Positions 43,606 to 53,489 of a DNA stretch of 64,000 bases are shown piece by piece. Each line of letters begins with the position of its first letter. Positions within the stretch are counted from its first letter, which is position 1. Both the position numbers and the translations under genes were made by a program. The notes beneath the pieces are model-generated. The model saw nothing but the letters and a program-made list of their open reading frames with translations, ran no database searches and had not been told where the DNA came from. This stretch comes from Chitinimonas koreensis (GTDB lineage: Bacteria; Pseudomonadota; Gammaproteobacteria; Burkholderiales; Chitinimonadaceae): assembly GCF_014353015.1 (NCBI RefSeq), contig NZ_CP060704.1:3993001-4057000 (forward strand), in the 5' to 3' direction.

Positions 43606-45935
43606 GCCTCTGGCTAGCCGGCAGCGTCGTCGTGGTAGGCGCGACCGTATGGTGGTGGCTCGGCCGCCGGCCAGCCGATACGGCTGGCAATGACTCGCTG
43701 TCCACACATGCGGACAAGGGCGCCAAACCGCCGACCACAGGCAGGAGCCCATCCGACAGCATCGAGGTGCTGGACGCCGCCGGTCTATGGGCGCTGACCA
43801 AGGTCGACGGCCGGGTCGAGCGAATCCGCCAGTCGCTCGGATTCAGCGATCGCAATTGGCAGGACGTGCTGCCGCTGCTGCAAGGCGTGTCCGAGTTCGT
43901 GCAGCGCCTGCCAGCGAGCGAATCCCACCACCATGCGCAACCAGGCGGTTTGCTGATCCACATATTCGAGGTCGCGGAACACGCCGTACGGGCCAGCGAG
44001 GGACGAGAAATACCACCCGGGCGGTCGCCCGAAGAACGGGCGCAGCTGCGCCACCGGTGGCGCTATGGCGTCCTCGTCGCCGCGCTGCTGCACGACATCG
44101 GCAAGCCGTTGACCGATCTCCGCATCGAAATTCCGTCAGCGGATCCGCAGAAGCCGAGGCTCTGGAATCCCCTCGCAGGATCGCTGCTCGAGTGCGGCGC
44201 GCCGCACTATCGCGTCAGGTTTGCGCCAAGCAACGAGCGCGATTACGGACTGCATCAGCGGGCCGGCATCATCCTGTTCCAGCGCTTGATCCCGTCCACC
44301 GCGCGGCAATGGCTGGCCGAGGATCCGCTGCTGATGGAGACGCTGACTGCGGTACTGGCCGGCGACGCGGATCGGCGCAACAACGTCATGGCCGAGCTCG
44401 TCAGTCAGGCCGACTCGAAGTCGGTCGCGGACAACCTGGCTAACGGGTCGCGCCGGCGTTTCGGTAGCGCTAAAGCCGTTCCGCTGATTGAACGGCTGAT
44501 GAGGGCGCTCCGGACGCAGTTGGCCGACGGTGAGCTCCCGTTGAATCGCGCTGGCGCGGCCGGCTGGGTGCACGACGGCTGCGCTTGGCTCGTCAGCAAG
44601 CGCGTCGCAGATGCCTGCCGTGATTGGCTGCAGGCGCAACCCGATGCGGCGTCGCAGAGCGGCATACCTGCGGACAACGAGCGGTTGATGGACTGCTGGC
44701 AGGAGTATGGCGCACTGCGTGCCAATCCCGAGACCGGCCAGGCGATCTGGCGCATCGACGTCAAGCACGGCGACTTCCAGGTCCCGCGCCTGACGGTCCT
44801 CTGCTTCCCGCTCGACAAGTTGTATGAAAGTCCTGCGCAATATCCAGCTGCGTTCGGAGGCCGGATCACCGTCGGCGCCGGCAAGGCACCAGCCATCGTC
44901 GGCGGCGCTGAGCCGGCACCGACCGAAGCCCCGTTGTCCGAGGTCGTTGAGCCGCTGCAGGCCGACGCGCTTCCCCCTGCCGCACGCGATGCGGATCTGG
45001 CGCCAGTCGACCGCTTCGCGACCGGGCCGGTCGCTGTCGCCCCTGTGGATGAGGTAGACGACGATCCGTTTTCGTTTACGCCACTACCGCCAACTGAAGT
45101 CGCACCATCTCCCACGATCACTGCACAGCCATCGACTGCGCCGTCCTCACGAGCGGCCACGGATGTCGGCACGCCCGACCTTCCCGCACCGCCCCGCGCA
45201 ATCGTGTCCAGCCACTCACCTGACGGTGAGAATCCCGAGGACGCCCTACTGGCCGCGTTTGGAGTGGGATCTGCCAACGCGCGGCCGCTGCCGCTTCAAC
45301 CGGCCCGCAGCTCGAGCGAGCCGCCTACCGAGGGTGACCTCGAGCCTGTCGCCGAGCCGCTGCAGGCGTCAGCGGTCCCGCTGTACGCGATGCCGCCGGC
45401 GCTGCAGGTGCAGGCGCCAAACGCCACCGTCGTCCCGGCGGTTCCCGCTGCAATCGGTCTCGAGGTCACGGAGAGGCTCGGTATTTCCCGGCGATTGACC
45501 TATCAGCTGCTGGCATGGGTCCAGCAGGGCGTCGGCAGCGGCGCGCTCGAGCACAACAGTGCCAAGGCCATCGTGCATTTCGTACCGGAAGGCATGCTGC
45601 TGATTTCGCCTGCAGTTTTCCACCGATTCGTGGAAAGCGGTGCCCGCCTCGAGCTGTTGCCCGAGCCCAGCGCTGACGACCAGAAGAAGCACCGAACGCC
45701 AGCGCAGATCGTCCAGCGGCATGTATCCAAGAGCCGCCTGATGGCGCCAAACACCGTCATCGACGGCAAAGGTAAGCCTGACACGCGCTGGGTACACAGC
45801 TACCGCACTGCCAGCGGCGCGGTCGTCCACGGCTTTGTCCTCCCCAATCCCGAATCGCTCTTCAGCCCTGTCCCAGCCCCGAATCCGCACCTCGCCAAGC
45901 TGGTGCAGGCCTCCTCCACTGGAGCATCTCCATGA
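43602..45935 (+). CDS. traI: MobH-family relaxase (TraI_2)
   Basis: A 777-residue relaxase. A membrane-like N-terminal segment (SLWLAGSVVVVGATVWWW) is followed by the TraI_2 domain with HHHAQPGGLLIHIFEVAEHA near 108 and the HD-type metal motif LLHDIGK near 162. A long Pro/Ala-rich linker (about 430-620) leads to the TraI_2_C winged domain (LGISRRLTYQLLAWVQ..., FHRFVESG). MobH relaxases nick oriT in SXT- and ICEclc-type elements. ATG 43602 is preferred (ATGA overlap). Followed by an accessory gene and traD. Confidence 0.9.
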   Translation: MSLWLAGSVVVVGATVWWWLGRRPADTAGNDSLSTHADKGAKPPTTGRSPSDSIEVLDAAGLWALTKVDGRVERIRQSLGFSDRNWQDVLPLLQGVSEFVQRLPASESHHHAQPGGLLIHIFEVAEHAVRASEGREIPPGRSPEERAQLRHRWRYGVLVAALLHDIGKPLTDLRIEIPSADPQKPRLWNPLAGSLLECGAPHYRVRFAPSNERDYGLHQRAGIILFQRLIPSTARQWLAEDPLLMETLTAVLAGDADRRNNVMAELVSQADSKSVADNLANGSRRRFGSAKAVPLIERLMRALRTQLADGELPLNRAGAAGWVHDGCAWLVSKRVADACRDWLQAQPDAASQSGIPADNERLMDCWQEYGALRANPETGQAIWRIDVKHGDFQVPRLTVLCFPLDKLYESPAQYPAAFGGRITVGAGKAPAIVGGAEPAPTEAPLSEVVEPLQADALPPAARDADLAPVDRFATGPVAVAPVDEVDDDPFSFTPLPPTEVAPSPTITAQPSTAPSSRAATDVGTPDLPAPPRAIVSSHSPDGENPEDALLAAFGVGSANARPLPLQPARSSSEPPTEGDLEPVAEPLQASAVPLYAMPPALQVQAPNATVVPAVPAAIGLEVTERLGISRRLTYQLLAWVQQGVGSGALEHNSAKAIVHFVPEGMLLISPAVFHRFVESGARLELLPEPSADDQKKHRTPAQIVQRHVSKSRLMAPNTVIDGKGKPDTRWVHSYRTASGAVVHGFVLPNPESLFSPVPAPNPHLAKLVQASSTGASP

Positions 45936-46162
45936 ACGTCACCATGCATTTCAACGCCATCAATATGGACGACTTCACCGACCGCCCGGTCAGTGAAGCC
46001 CTGGAGCACCTGGTGGCGCAACGCCAGCCGATCGCCGGGATGGCCACCCTGGACGCCGGCGGCCAGCCCATCGGCGCGCTGGTCCTCATCGTCGGACCGA
46101 CGACAGGCGAGCATCTGGCTGCGCTCAAGATCGACCTTTCTGCCCCCTCGAAGTCAGCCTGA
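45932..46162 (+). CDS. Small protein between traI and traD, unknown function
   Basis: A 76-residue protein whose ATG overlaps the relaxase stop (ATGA). Alpha/beta-like sequence without Cys or membrane segment; no family recognised. Position suggests a small relaxosome or coupling accessory. Confidence 0.6.
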   Translation: MNVTMHFNAINMDDFTDRPVSEALEHLVAQRQPIAGMATLDAGGQPIGALVLIVGPTTGEHLAALKIDLSAPSKSA

Positions 46163-46171
46163 TTACCCATC

Positions 46172-48214
46172 GTGCTCGACAACCCGTTCCGCCCGCCCTT
46201 CGAGTTCTACTCGACCGCGGCCGCCGTGGCCGGTGCAGGCGCCCTGCTGACACATCCCGGATTGGCACCGTCGATACCGTCGCTGATCGGCGCCACTGCA
46301 GCGCTGGGCGTCGTCGCGCTGCACCGAGGGAGGCAGGGTTGGCGCATCCACCGCAGCCGCCGCAATCTGCGCCGGCTGTCGTCCTACGTGGTCACCGCCG
46401 ACGAGATACCACGGGCGCGCCAGCATCTGTTCCTGGGCAAGGGCTTCCGATGGTTACCCCGGCACACCGAGCGGCTGCACCTGGCCCGGCAGCCGGCGTA
46501 CGACCATCTCAGGCTGGATTCGAAGCTCTACAAGGCGGCGCGCCGAATCGAGCGCGAATCGGACGGCAAGCACTGGCTCTGCAAGTACACGACGCGCCTC
46601 GCCTGGTGGAACCCGGTCGCGCCGCTCCCGCCAGTCGGAGGGGACCCGGCGATCCATGGCATCGAGCTCGACGAGGAGGACATCTGGCAAGCGACCGACG
46701 AGCGCGTCGGCCACACCCTGGTGCTCGGCACCACCCGCGTCGGTAAGACTCGGCTGGCCGAGCTGCTGATCAGCCAGGACATCGCCCGGGGTGAAATCGT
46801 CATCGTCTTCGACCCGAAGGGCGATGCCGATTTGCTCAAGCGGATGTACGCCGAGGCTGTGCGTGCGGGGCGCGAGAAGGACTTCTACATGTTCCATCTC
46901 GGCTATCCGGAGCTCTCTGCCCGTTACAACCCCGTGGGGAATTTCGGCAAGATCACCGAGGTCGCGACCCGCACGGCCGGCCCGCTGCCGTCGGAAGGGC
47001 AAAGTGCGACCTTCCGGCAATTCGTCTGGCGGTTCGTCAACGTGATGGCCAGAGCGATGGCGCTCCTTGGCCTCAAGCCGAGCTACAAGGCGATCTACCA
47101 GCACGCGGTCAACATCGATGCGCTGTGCCTGCAGTACTTCGAATTCTGGCTCGACCGCGATCGCCCGGACTGGCGCAAGGAGCTCGACCAGTTCAACGTC
47201 GACGGCAAGACGCTGCAGGAAAAGTGCCGGAAGACAGGCCGCACCGACACCACGGTCAAGCTGCTGATGTACATCCAGGAGCAGGCGCTGCAGGACGACG
47301 TCGGGACTGCCCTGATGAGCGTGCTGTCCAACGACAGGACCTACTTCGAAAAGCTGGTGTCCTCGCTCTTCCCGCTCCTCGAGAAGCTGACAACGGGCGA
47401 CATTGCCGGCCTGCTGTCGCCCGACTACGACGACGCCAGCGACAGCCGACCGATCTTCGACTGGGCCAAGGTGTTCGACCAGAAGGCGATCGTCTACTTC
47501 GGCCTCGACGCGCTGACGGACTATGAGGTCGCCGGCGCGGTTGGCAACGCGGCCTTTGCCGATCTCACGTCGCTGGCCGGCAAGATCTACAAGCATGGCC
47601 AGGCGTATGGCCAGCGCCAGGCCAACCCGCCTACGAAGGCGGCCATGCACTTCGACGAATTCAATGAGTTGATCGGCGACGAGTTCATCCCGATGGTCAA
47701 CAAGGCCGGCGGCGCCGGCTTCCAGGTGACCGCGTACACGCAGACCTGGTCGGATGTCGAAGCGAAGATCGGCAACGCCGCGAAGGCCGGCCAGATCGCC
47801 GGCAACTTCAACAGCCTGATCATGCTGCGGGTCAAGAACACCGAGACCGCCGAGCTGCTGACCGACCAGCTACCCAAGGTCCGAATCCGGCAGGTGACGC
47901 CCGACTCGTCCGCCAACGACATCGGCGATCCGGGGGACGCCACGACCTTCAAGAGCAGCAACAAGGATTCCGTCAGCACGGTCGAGGTCGACATGGTGCA
48001 GCCCAGCGACCTGGTGCAGCTGCCGAAGGGTCAAGCGTTCGCGCTCATCAACGGTGGCCAGCTCTACAAGATCCGCATGCCGCTGGCGTCGGCCGCGAAC
48101 GATCCGGCGATGCCGGCCAACCTGCAGGCGATGGCCAACTCGATGCGCGAGAAGTACAACGCGGCCATCAACGACGACGAGGTCGACGTGCAAGGCCTCG
48201 GGGCCGGGTGGTAG
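46172..48214 (+). CDS. traD: TraD-type coupling protein (SXT/TOL subfamily)
   Basis: A 680-residue coupling ATPase starting at GTG 46172. Two N-terminal hydrophobic segments (about 12-50) are followed by the P-loop LGTTRVGKTRL near 185, FDPKGDADLL, and FDEFNELIGDEF as Walker B region near 490. It couples the relaxase-DNA complex to the T4SS. Its match to the MobH relaxase is normal for SXT/ICEclc-type elements. Confidence 0.9.
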   Translation: MLDNPFRPPFEFYSTAAAVAGAGALLTHPGLAPSIPSLIGATAALGVVALHRGRQGWRIHRSRRNLRRLSSYVVTADEIPRARQHLFLGKGFRWLPRHTERLHLARQPAYDHLRLDSKLYKAARRIERESDGKHWLCKYTTRLAWWNPVAPLPPVGGDPAIHGIELDEEDIWQATDERVGHTLVLGTTRVGKTRLAELLISQDIARGEIVIVFDPKGDADLLKRMYAEAVRAGREKDFYMFHLGYPELSARYNPVGNFGKITEVATRTAGPLPSEGQSATFRQFVWRFVNVMARAMALLGLKPSYKAIYQHAVNIDALCLQYFEFWLDRDRPDWRKELDQFNVDGKTLQEKCRKTGRTDTTVKLLMYIQEQALQDDVGTALMSVLSNDRTYFEKLVSSLFPLLEKLTTGDIAGLLSPDYDDASDSRPIFDWAKVFDQKAIVYFGLDALTDYEVAGAVGNAAFADLTSLAGKIYKHGQAYGQRQANPPTKAAMHFDEFNELIGDEFIPMVNKAGGAGFQVTAYTQTWSDVEAKIGNAAKAGQIAGNFNSLIMLRVKNTETAELLTDQLPKVRIRQVTPDSSANDIGDPGDATTFKSSNKDSVSTVEVDMVQPSDLVQLPKGQAFALINGGQLYKIRMPLASAANDPAMPANLQAMANSMREKYNAAINDDEVDVQGLGAGW

Positions 48215-48217
48215 GCC

Positions 48218-48901
48218 ATGCCGCGTGCCGCATCGATCCGAGACGAGGTTGTCCAAGGGGCCGCGCTGCTGCCGATGCGCGTGACGCTGCGGGCGATCCT
48301 GGTGATCGTCATGCTGTACACCATCGCGCTGATTGGCCAGGTGGGCTATGCCGTCTACCGGCATGGCGACCGCGCGCCGGACCAGATGCGTGAGTTGCTG
48401 CTGGATGCGTTCGCACGATCGCGCGAGCCGCACGTTGCGCTGCTGGCCTCCGATGTCCTCTACCGGCCAGTGTTCCATTGGACGAAGGTCGACCAAGCCG
48501 TACAGGACGCGATCGACGCCCGGGAGACGAGCGTCTGGCGTGAGGGCAGCCCTGTGGCTGTCACATATCCCTACGCGCTGACGGCAATGTATGCGACCAA
48601 GCTCATCGGCGTACGCCTTTCGCATCTTCTTCTCGGCGCCGGCGTCATCCTGGTCCTGGTCGGCGTCTCGCTGGTGGACGGCCTAGTGGCGCGACAGATC
48701 CGCAAAGTCAATGTAGAGCGGGAATCGGCGACGATCTTCCATCACGCTCAGCGGCTACGGAAGGCATCAGTACCCTTGGCAGCGCTGGTGTACTGCGGCC
48801 TACCCCAGCCACTCGATCCAGCATGGGTCGTGGGGCCGATGGCGGCCACTTTGGTGCTCGGCGTATGGCTGCAGGCGAAATACTTTAAAAAATATCTCTA
48901 A
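48218..48901 (+). CDS. ICE membrane protein, DUF4400/TIGR03747 type
   Basis: A 227-residue protein with four hydrophobic segments (about 22-45, 120-140, 141-160 and 195-222). It lies three bases after traD, the usual position of the TIGR03747/DUF4400 ICE membrane protein, and its topology fits. Its role in transfer is not defined. Confidence 0.75.
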   Translation: MPRAASIRDEVVQGAALLPMRVTLRAILVIVMLYTIALIGQVGYAVYRHGDRAPDQMRELLLDAFARSREPHVALLASDVLYRPVFHWTKVDQAVQDAIDARETSVWREGSPVAVTYPYALTAMYATKLIGVRLSHLLLGAGVILVLVGVSLVDGLVARQIRKVNVERESATIFHHAQRLRKASVPLAALVYCGLPQPLDPAWVVGPMAATLVLGVWLQAKYFKKYL

Positions 48902-48911
48902 CGGGGCAAAG

Positions 48912-49169
48912 TCAGCAATGGTCTTTCTGAATCATGCCAACAATGGCTGCGAGCGCCAGATCATCTTTTTGACGAATCGCCTTCTTCTGAAACACGTCAC
49001 GCAGAGCAGTCTTTAACGACGAGTGTAGCTTGTCCAGCGTAAAGCTCATCTTCCAAAGGTCCTCTGGACACAAATTTTCAATAACCGAAATGAAAAGTGC
49101 ACGATCCCCACGCTCTGGTTCGGCGCCCAGTAATAGTTGCTCAAAGCGTACTACATCCACTGGATCCAT
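48912..49169 (-). CDS. Small protein of unknown function (85 aa)
   Basis: An 85-residue helical, slightly acidic protein, visibly AT-richer than the transfer genes and convergent with them. No domain recognised. Possibly cargo at the ICE end. Confidence 0.5.
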   Translation of the reverse strand: MDPVDVVRFEQLLLGAEPERGDRALFISVIENLCPEDLWKMSFTLDKLHSSLKTALRDVFQKKAIRQKDDLALAAIVGMIQKDHC

Positions 49170-49278
49170 TTTTTATTACCTCGCTCGCCGCGACATACTC
49201 AGTTTAATAAATACCGCTACCAAACATACACTAAAGAACCACGTCAGCTGGCGGACCTAAGTCACCTATTCCAGCTAT

Positions 49279-49473
49279 TTACCACCAGTTATTTGATTTA
49301 ATAATTTCCTCCACTAACTCCCTACATTTAGGACACGCAACATCAATTTTTCCTGGAAATGGCGGTAAAAGTTCAATTGTAACAGCACCAACGGTACCGG
49401 ATATATCATCCAGATCCTTTTCCAGCGTAATATCATGCCCATATTCACATTTTGTCGATATTTTCATATTCAT
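49279..49473 (-). CDS. Small putative zinc-ribbon protein (64 aa)
   Basis: A 64-residue protein from ATG 49473 (MNMKISTKCEYGHDI) with GAGAGGGGAAG upstream. One Cys with a nearby His (CEYGH) and a CPKC pair near the C-terminus could bind one zinc ion. AT-rich DNA. Function unknown. Confidence 0.5.
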   Translation of the reverse strand: MNMKISTKCEYGHDITLEKDLDDISGTVGAVTIELLPPFPGKIDVACPKCRELVEEIIKSNNWW

Positions 49474-49724
49474 GGCTCTTCCCCTCTCCATTGATAGATC
49501 CCTTTACGTTGACCAATGTTTACCGAGAAAGTTGCTGAACAAGGAGCCGACGCGACTTCGACAAGCCCACACTGGGTGATCCATACCACCACGTGTACGA
49601 CGAGCCAAAGAAAAGGCCCGCCACAGTCGGCGGGCCAACACAAGCACATGGGGGTATTTATGGGGGTATCTGAACTTCCAACATTCAGCCACCCCTCCAC
49701 ACAACAAACACCAACTAACTGAAT
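49474..49724. other. Junction between ICE/cargo and chromosomal acnB
   Basis: No gene supported. It holds the acnB terminator (49608-49636) and a short tandem of GGGGGTAT (about 49650-49668). The right ICE end may lie here or shortly to the left, but I see no tRNA 3' end and no defined direct repeat, so no att site is called. Confidence 0.35.
49608..49636 (-). terminator. acnB terminator
   Basis: Read leftward: GGCCCGCC-gactgt-GGCGGGCC followed by TTTTCTTT, about 90 bases after the acnB stop. Confidence 0.7.
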
Positions 49725-52313
49725 TTAAGCAACATTTACCGTTTCAGCGAGATCCTGATAATCCTTGATCTCGTTGAAGTTCATATAGCGATACACCTCG
49801 CCGGCCTTCTGGTTGATCACGCCGATGTCGGCCATGTACTCGTCCTTGGTCGGAATGCGGCCGAGCTTGGAACAGATGGCGGCGAGTTCGGCCGAGCCGA
49901 GGTAGACGTTGGAGTTCTTGCCCAGCCGGTTCGGGAAGTTGCGGGTCGAGGTCGACATCACCGTCGCGCCTTCCTTCACCTGCGCCTGGTTGCCCATGCA
50001 CAGCGAGCAGCCCGGCATCTCCATGCGCGCGCCGGCGGTGCCGAAGGTGCCGTAGTGGCCTTCGGCCGTCAGCTGTTCGGCGTCCATCTTGGTCGGCGGC
50101 GCCACCCACAGCTTGACCGGGATGTCGCGCTTGCCTTCGAGCAGCTTCGAGGCGGCGCGGAAGTGGCCGATATTGGTCATGCACGAACCGATGAACACTT
50201 CGTCGATGGTCGCGCCGGCCACGTCGGACAGCGTCTTCACGTCGTCCGGATCGTTCGGGCAGGCCACGATCGGCTCGTGGATGTCGGCCAGGTCGATCTC
50301 GATCACGGCGGCGTATTCGGCGTCGTCGTCGCCCTTCAGCAGCTCGGGCTTGGCGATCCAGGCTTCCATCGCCTTGATGCGGCGCTCGAGCGTGCGGGCG
50401 TCCTGGTAGCCGTTGGCGATCATCGTCTTCATCAGCGTGATGTTCGACGTCATGTATTCGATGATCGGGGCCTTGTCGAGGTGCACCGTGCAGCCGGCGG
50501 CCGAGCGTTCGGCCGAGGCGTCGGACAGTTCGAACGCCTGTTCCACCTTCAGGTCCGGCAGGCCTTCGATCTCGAGGATGCGGCCCGAGAACACGTTCTT
50601 CTTGCCGGCCTTGGCCACCGTCAGGAGGCCGGCCTTGATCGCGTACAGCGGGATCGCGTTGACCAGGTCGCGCAGCGTCACGCCCGGCTGCATCTTGCCC
50701 TTGAAGCGCACCAGCACCGATTCGGGCATGTCCAGCGGCATCACGCCGGTGGCGGCGGCGAAGGCCACCAGGCCGGAACCGGCCGGGAAGGAGATGCCGA
50801 TCGGGAAGCGGGTGTGCGAGTCGCCGCCGGTGCCGACCGTGTCTGGCAGCAGCAGGCGGTTGAGCCAGGAGTGGATCACGCCGTCGCCCGGACGCAGCGC
50901 GACGCCGCCACGGGTGCTGATGAAGGCCGGCAGTTCCTTGTGCATCTTGACGTCGACCGGCTTGGGATAGGCCGCGGTGTGGCAGAACGACTGCATCACC
51001 ATGTCGGCGCTGAAGCCCAGGCAAGCCAGGTCCTTCAGCTCGTCGCGGGTCATCGGGCCGGTGGTGTCCTGCGAGCCGACGGTGGTCATCTTCGGTTCGC
51101 AGTAGGTGCCCGGGCGCACGCCCTGGCCTTCCGGCAGACCGCAGGCGCGGCCGACCATCTTCTGCGCCAGCGAGAAGCCGCGGCCAGAGTCGATCGGCGC
51201 CTTGGGCAGGCGGAAGGAGGTAGCGGCCGCCAGGCCCAGCGCTTCGCGCGCCTTGCCGGTCAGGCCGCGGCCGATGATCAGGTTGATGCGGCCGCCGGCG
51301 CGCACTTCGTCCAGGATCACGTCGCTCTTGAGCTTGAACTCGGCCACCACTTCGCCGTTCTTCTCGATCTTGCCGGCGTAGGGATAGATGTCGATCACAT
51401 CGCCCATGTTGAGCTTGGAGACGTCGACCTCGATCGGCAGCGAGCCGGAATCTTCCTGGGTGTTGAAGAAGATCGGAGCGATCTTGCCGCCGAGCGTGAC
51501 GCCGCCGAAGCGCTTGTTCGGCACGAAGGGGATGTCCTGGCCGGTCGCCCACACCACCGAGTTGGTGGCCGACTTGCGGCTGGAACCGGTGCCGACCACG
51601 TCGCCGACGTAGGCGACCAGGTTGCCCTTCTGCTTCAGGTCTTCGATGAACTGCATCGGGCCGCGCTTGCCGTCTTCCTCGGGCGTGATGCCGGGGCGGG
51701 CGTTCTTCAGCATGGCCAGGTAGTGCAGCGGGATGTCGGGGCGCGACCAGGCGTCGGGCGCCGGCGACAGGTCGTCGGTATTGGTTTCGCCGGTGACCTT
51801 GAACACGGTGACGGTGATCTTCTCGGCCACTTCGGGGCGGCTCTTGAACCACTCGGCGTCGGCCCAGCTCTGCAGCACGGCCTGGGCGTTGGCGTTGCCG
51901 CCGTCGGCCAGCGCCTTGACGTCGTGGAAGTAGTCGAACACCAGCAGGGTCTTCTTCAGGCCTTCGGCGGCGATGGTGCCGACTTCGGCGTCGGCCAGGA
52001 GGTCGACCAGCGGCTTGACGTTGTAGCCGCCCAGCATGGTGCCGAGCAGCTGGGTGGCCAGCGCGCGGCTGACCAGCGGCGAGGCGACTTCGCCCTCGGC
52101 CACGGCGGCCAGGAAGGAGGCCTTGACCTTGGCGGCGTCGTCCACGCCCGGCGGCACGCGATGGGTGATCAGCTCGACCAGGGTCTGTTCCTCGCCGGCC
52201 GGCGGGTTCTTCAGCAGTTCGACCAGGGCGGCGACTTGCTGGGCGGTGAGCGGGAGCGGCGGGATGCCCAGGGCGGCGCGCTCGGCGACGTGCTGGCGGT
52301 AGGCTTCTAGCAT
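49725..52313 (-). CDS. acnB: Aconitate hydratase B (bifunctional, AcnB)
   Basis: An 862-residue AcnB, full family length. Interconverts citrate and isocitrate (TCA cycle) and 2-methylisocitrate in propionate use. N-terminal HEAT-like and swivel domains; the 4Fe-4S ligands are seen in GSCMTNIGHF and MPGCSLCMGNQ near the C-terminus. ATG 52313 (MLEAYRQHVAERAALG) matches the normal N-terminus. Divergent from a LysR-type gene that may regulate it. Confidence 0.95.
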   Translation of the reverse strand: MLEAYRQHVAERAALGIPPLPLTAQQVAALVELLKNPPAGEEQTLVELITHRVPPGVDDAAKVKASFLAAVAEGEVASPLVSRALATQLLGTMLGGYNVKPLVDLLADAEVGTIAAEGLKKTLLVFDYFHDVKALADGGNANAQAVLQSWADAEWFKSRPEVAEKITVTVFKVTGETNTDDLSPAPDAWSRPDIPLHYLAMLKNARPGITPEEDGKRGPMQFIEDLKQKGNLVAYVGDVVGTGSSRKSATNSVVWATGQDIPFVPNKRFGGVTLGGKIAPIFFNTQEDSGSLPIEVDVSKLNMGDVIDIYPYAGKIEKNGEVVAEFKLKSDVILDEVRAGGRINLIIGRGLTGKAREALGLAAATSFRLPKAPIDSGRGFSLAQKMVGRACGLPEGQGVRPGTYCEPKMTTVGSQDTTGPMTRDELKDLACLGFSADMVMQSFCHTAAYPKPVDVKMHKELPAFISTRGGVALRPGDGVIHSWLNRLLLPDTVGTGGDSHTRFPIGISFPAGSGLVAFAAATGVMPLDMPESVLVRFKGKMQPGVTLRDLVNAIPLYAIKAGLLTVAKAGKKNVFSGRILEIEGLPDLKVEQAFELSDASAERSAAGCTVHLDKAPIIEYMTSNITLMKTMIANGYQDARTLERRIKAMEAWIAKPELLKGDDDAEYAAVIEIDLADIHEPIVACPNDPDDVKTLSDVAGATIDEVFIGSCMTNIGHFRAASKLLEGKRDIPVKLWVAPPTKMDAEQLTAEGHYGTFGTAGARMEMPGCSLCMGNQAQVKEGATVMSTSTRNFPNRLGKNSNVYLGSAELAAICSKLGRIPTKDEYMADIGVINQKAGEVYRYMNFNEIKDYQDLAETVNVA

Positions 52314-52453
52314 GGCGGGGACCTTTTGCTTGCGGTTGCGATATCGCGTCCCCGGCGGATCGCGGAAGACCACGCGCGCGGGACGGTTTTTCGGGTGGGC
52401 GAAGAGTACGCGCAAGCTCCATGCCACACAAACGAGTAATTGCTACACAGCCT

Positions 52454-52468
52454 GTGAGCTAAACTCAC
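52454..52468. promoter_or_regulatory. Possible LysR binding palindrome between acnB and lysR
   Basis: GTGAG-ctaaa-CTCAC lies three bases before the LysR start, in the 158-base divergent intergenic region. LysR proteins typically bind short interrupted palindromes next to their own gene. Confidence 0.4.
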
Positions 52469-52471
52469 ATC

Positions 52472-53368
52472 ATGAATACCAAGCTGCCGCCGCTCAACGC
52501 GCTCCGTGCCTTCGAGTCCGCCGCCCGTCTGGAAAGCTTTTCGGCGGCCGCCGGCGAGCTGTTCGTCACCCACGGCGCTGTGAGCAAACAGATTAAGCAG
52601 CTCGAGGAATGGCTGGGCGTGAAGCTGTTCGAGCGGCACGGCGGCCGCGTCCGGCTGACCGAGCTCGGCTGGCGCTACCTGGTGCAGGTGCAGGACGGCC
52701 TCGACATCATCGCCAATGCCACCGCCCAGCTGCTGCAGCCGGACCGTCAGCGCCGGCTGGTGATCAACTCGACGCCGACGCTGGCGATGCACTGGCTGCT
52801 GCCGCAATTGGCCGATTTCCAGCGCGACCATCCCGAGGTCGAGCTCAGGCTGATGACCAGCGACCGCGACATCGGCCGGCTCGACGCGCCGTTCGACCTG
52901 GCCATCCGGCGCGGCCCCGGCGACTGGCCCGGCTATATCAGCCAGCCCTTTCTCGACGAGTGGGAGATCCCGCTGTGCAGCCCGGCGCTGCTCGAACGGC
53001 TGCCGATCCGCGAGCCGGCCGACCTGGCGCGCCACACGCTGCTGCACGCCGACACCCGGCCGACCGCCTGGCAGCGCTGGCTCACGCTGGCCGGGGTGGC
53101 CGAACTCAAGCCGGCCGCCGCCCAGCAGTTCGACCACTTCTACCTTGCGCTCAAGGCCGCCATGGACGGCCTGGGGGTGACGCTGGGGCCGCTGCCGATG
53201 ATGCAGGCCGAGATCCGTGCCGGCACCCTGGTCGCGCCGCTGGCCGGGCCGCGGGTACCGGTGCGCGGCTATTGCTGGATCGCGCCGCGCGCGCTGATGA
53301 ACGACCCGGCGATCACGGCGTTCTGCCAATGGCTGGAGCGGCGGGCGGCGGCCTTGAAGCAGGCCTGA
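52472..53368 (+). CDS. LysR-family regulator (GcvA-like)
   Basis: A 298-residue LTTR: N-terminal HTH (PPLNALRAFESAARLESFSAAAGELFVT, residues 5-32) typical of the GcvA/AmpR subgroup, then substrate-binding domain to the end (DLAIRRGPGDWPG...). Transcribed divergently from acnB and upstream of acnA, so it may control aconitase supply; the effector is unknown. Confidence 0.9.
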   Translation: MNTKLPPLNALRAFESAARLESFSAAAGELFVTHGAVSKQIKQLEEWLGVKLFERHGGRVRLTELGWRYLVQVQDGLDIIANATAQLLQPDRQRRLVINSTPTLAMHWLLPQLADFQRDHPEVELRLMTSDRDIGRLDAPFDLAIRRGPGDWPGYISQPFLDEWEIPLCSPALLERLPIREPADLARHTLLHADTRPTAWQRWLTLAGVAELKPAAAQQFDHFYLALKAAMDGLGVTLGPLPMMQAEIRAGTLVAPLAGPRVPVRGYCWIAPRALMNDPAITAFCQWLERRAAALKQA

Positions 53369-53392
53369 TGTTTCAACCGGCGCGTCGCTTAC

Positions 53393-53465
53393 TTGTAGGA
53401 GCGGCTTCAGCCGCGAATGAAGCCGGCTCGGCTGCGACCATTCGCGGCTGAAGCCGCTCCTACAA
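53393..53465. repeat. Long REP-like palindrome, type 1
   Basis: A perfect 27-bp inverted repeat (53393-53419 with 53439-53465; arms begin TTGTAGGAGCGGC) around a 19-base loop, just after the LysR gene. Typical of dispersed intergenic REP elements; may also end transcription. Confidence 0.7.
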
Positions 53466-53489
53466 CCCCTATCGCCCCCGCCGTGCGAC

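Noticed and set aside
49500..49720. tRNA 3' end as ICE attachment site
   Set aside because: Only a terminator and a short GGGGGTAT tandem are visible; no T-arm-like sequence or matching repeat at another position.
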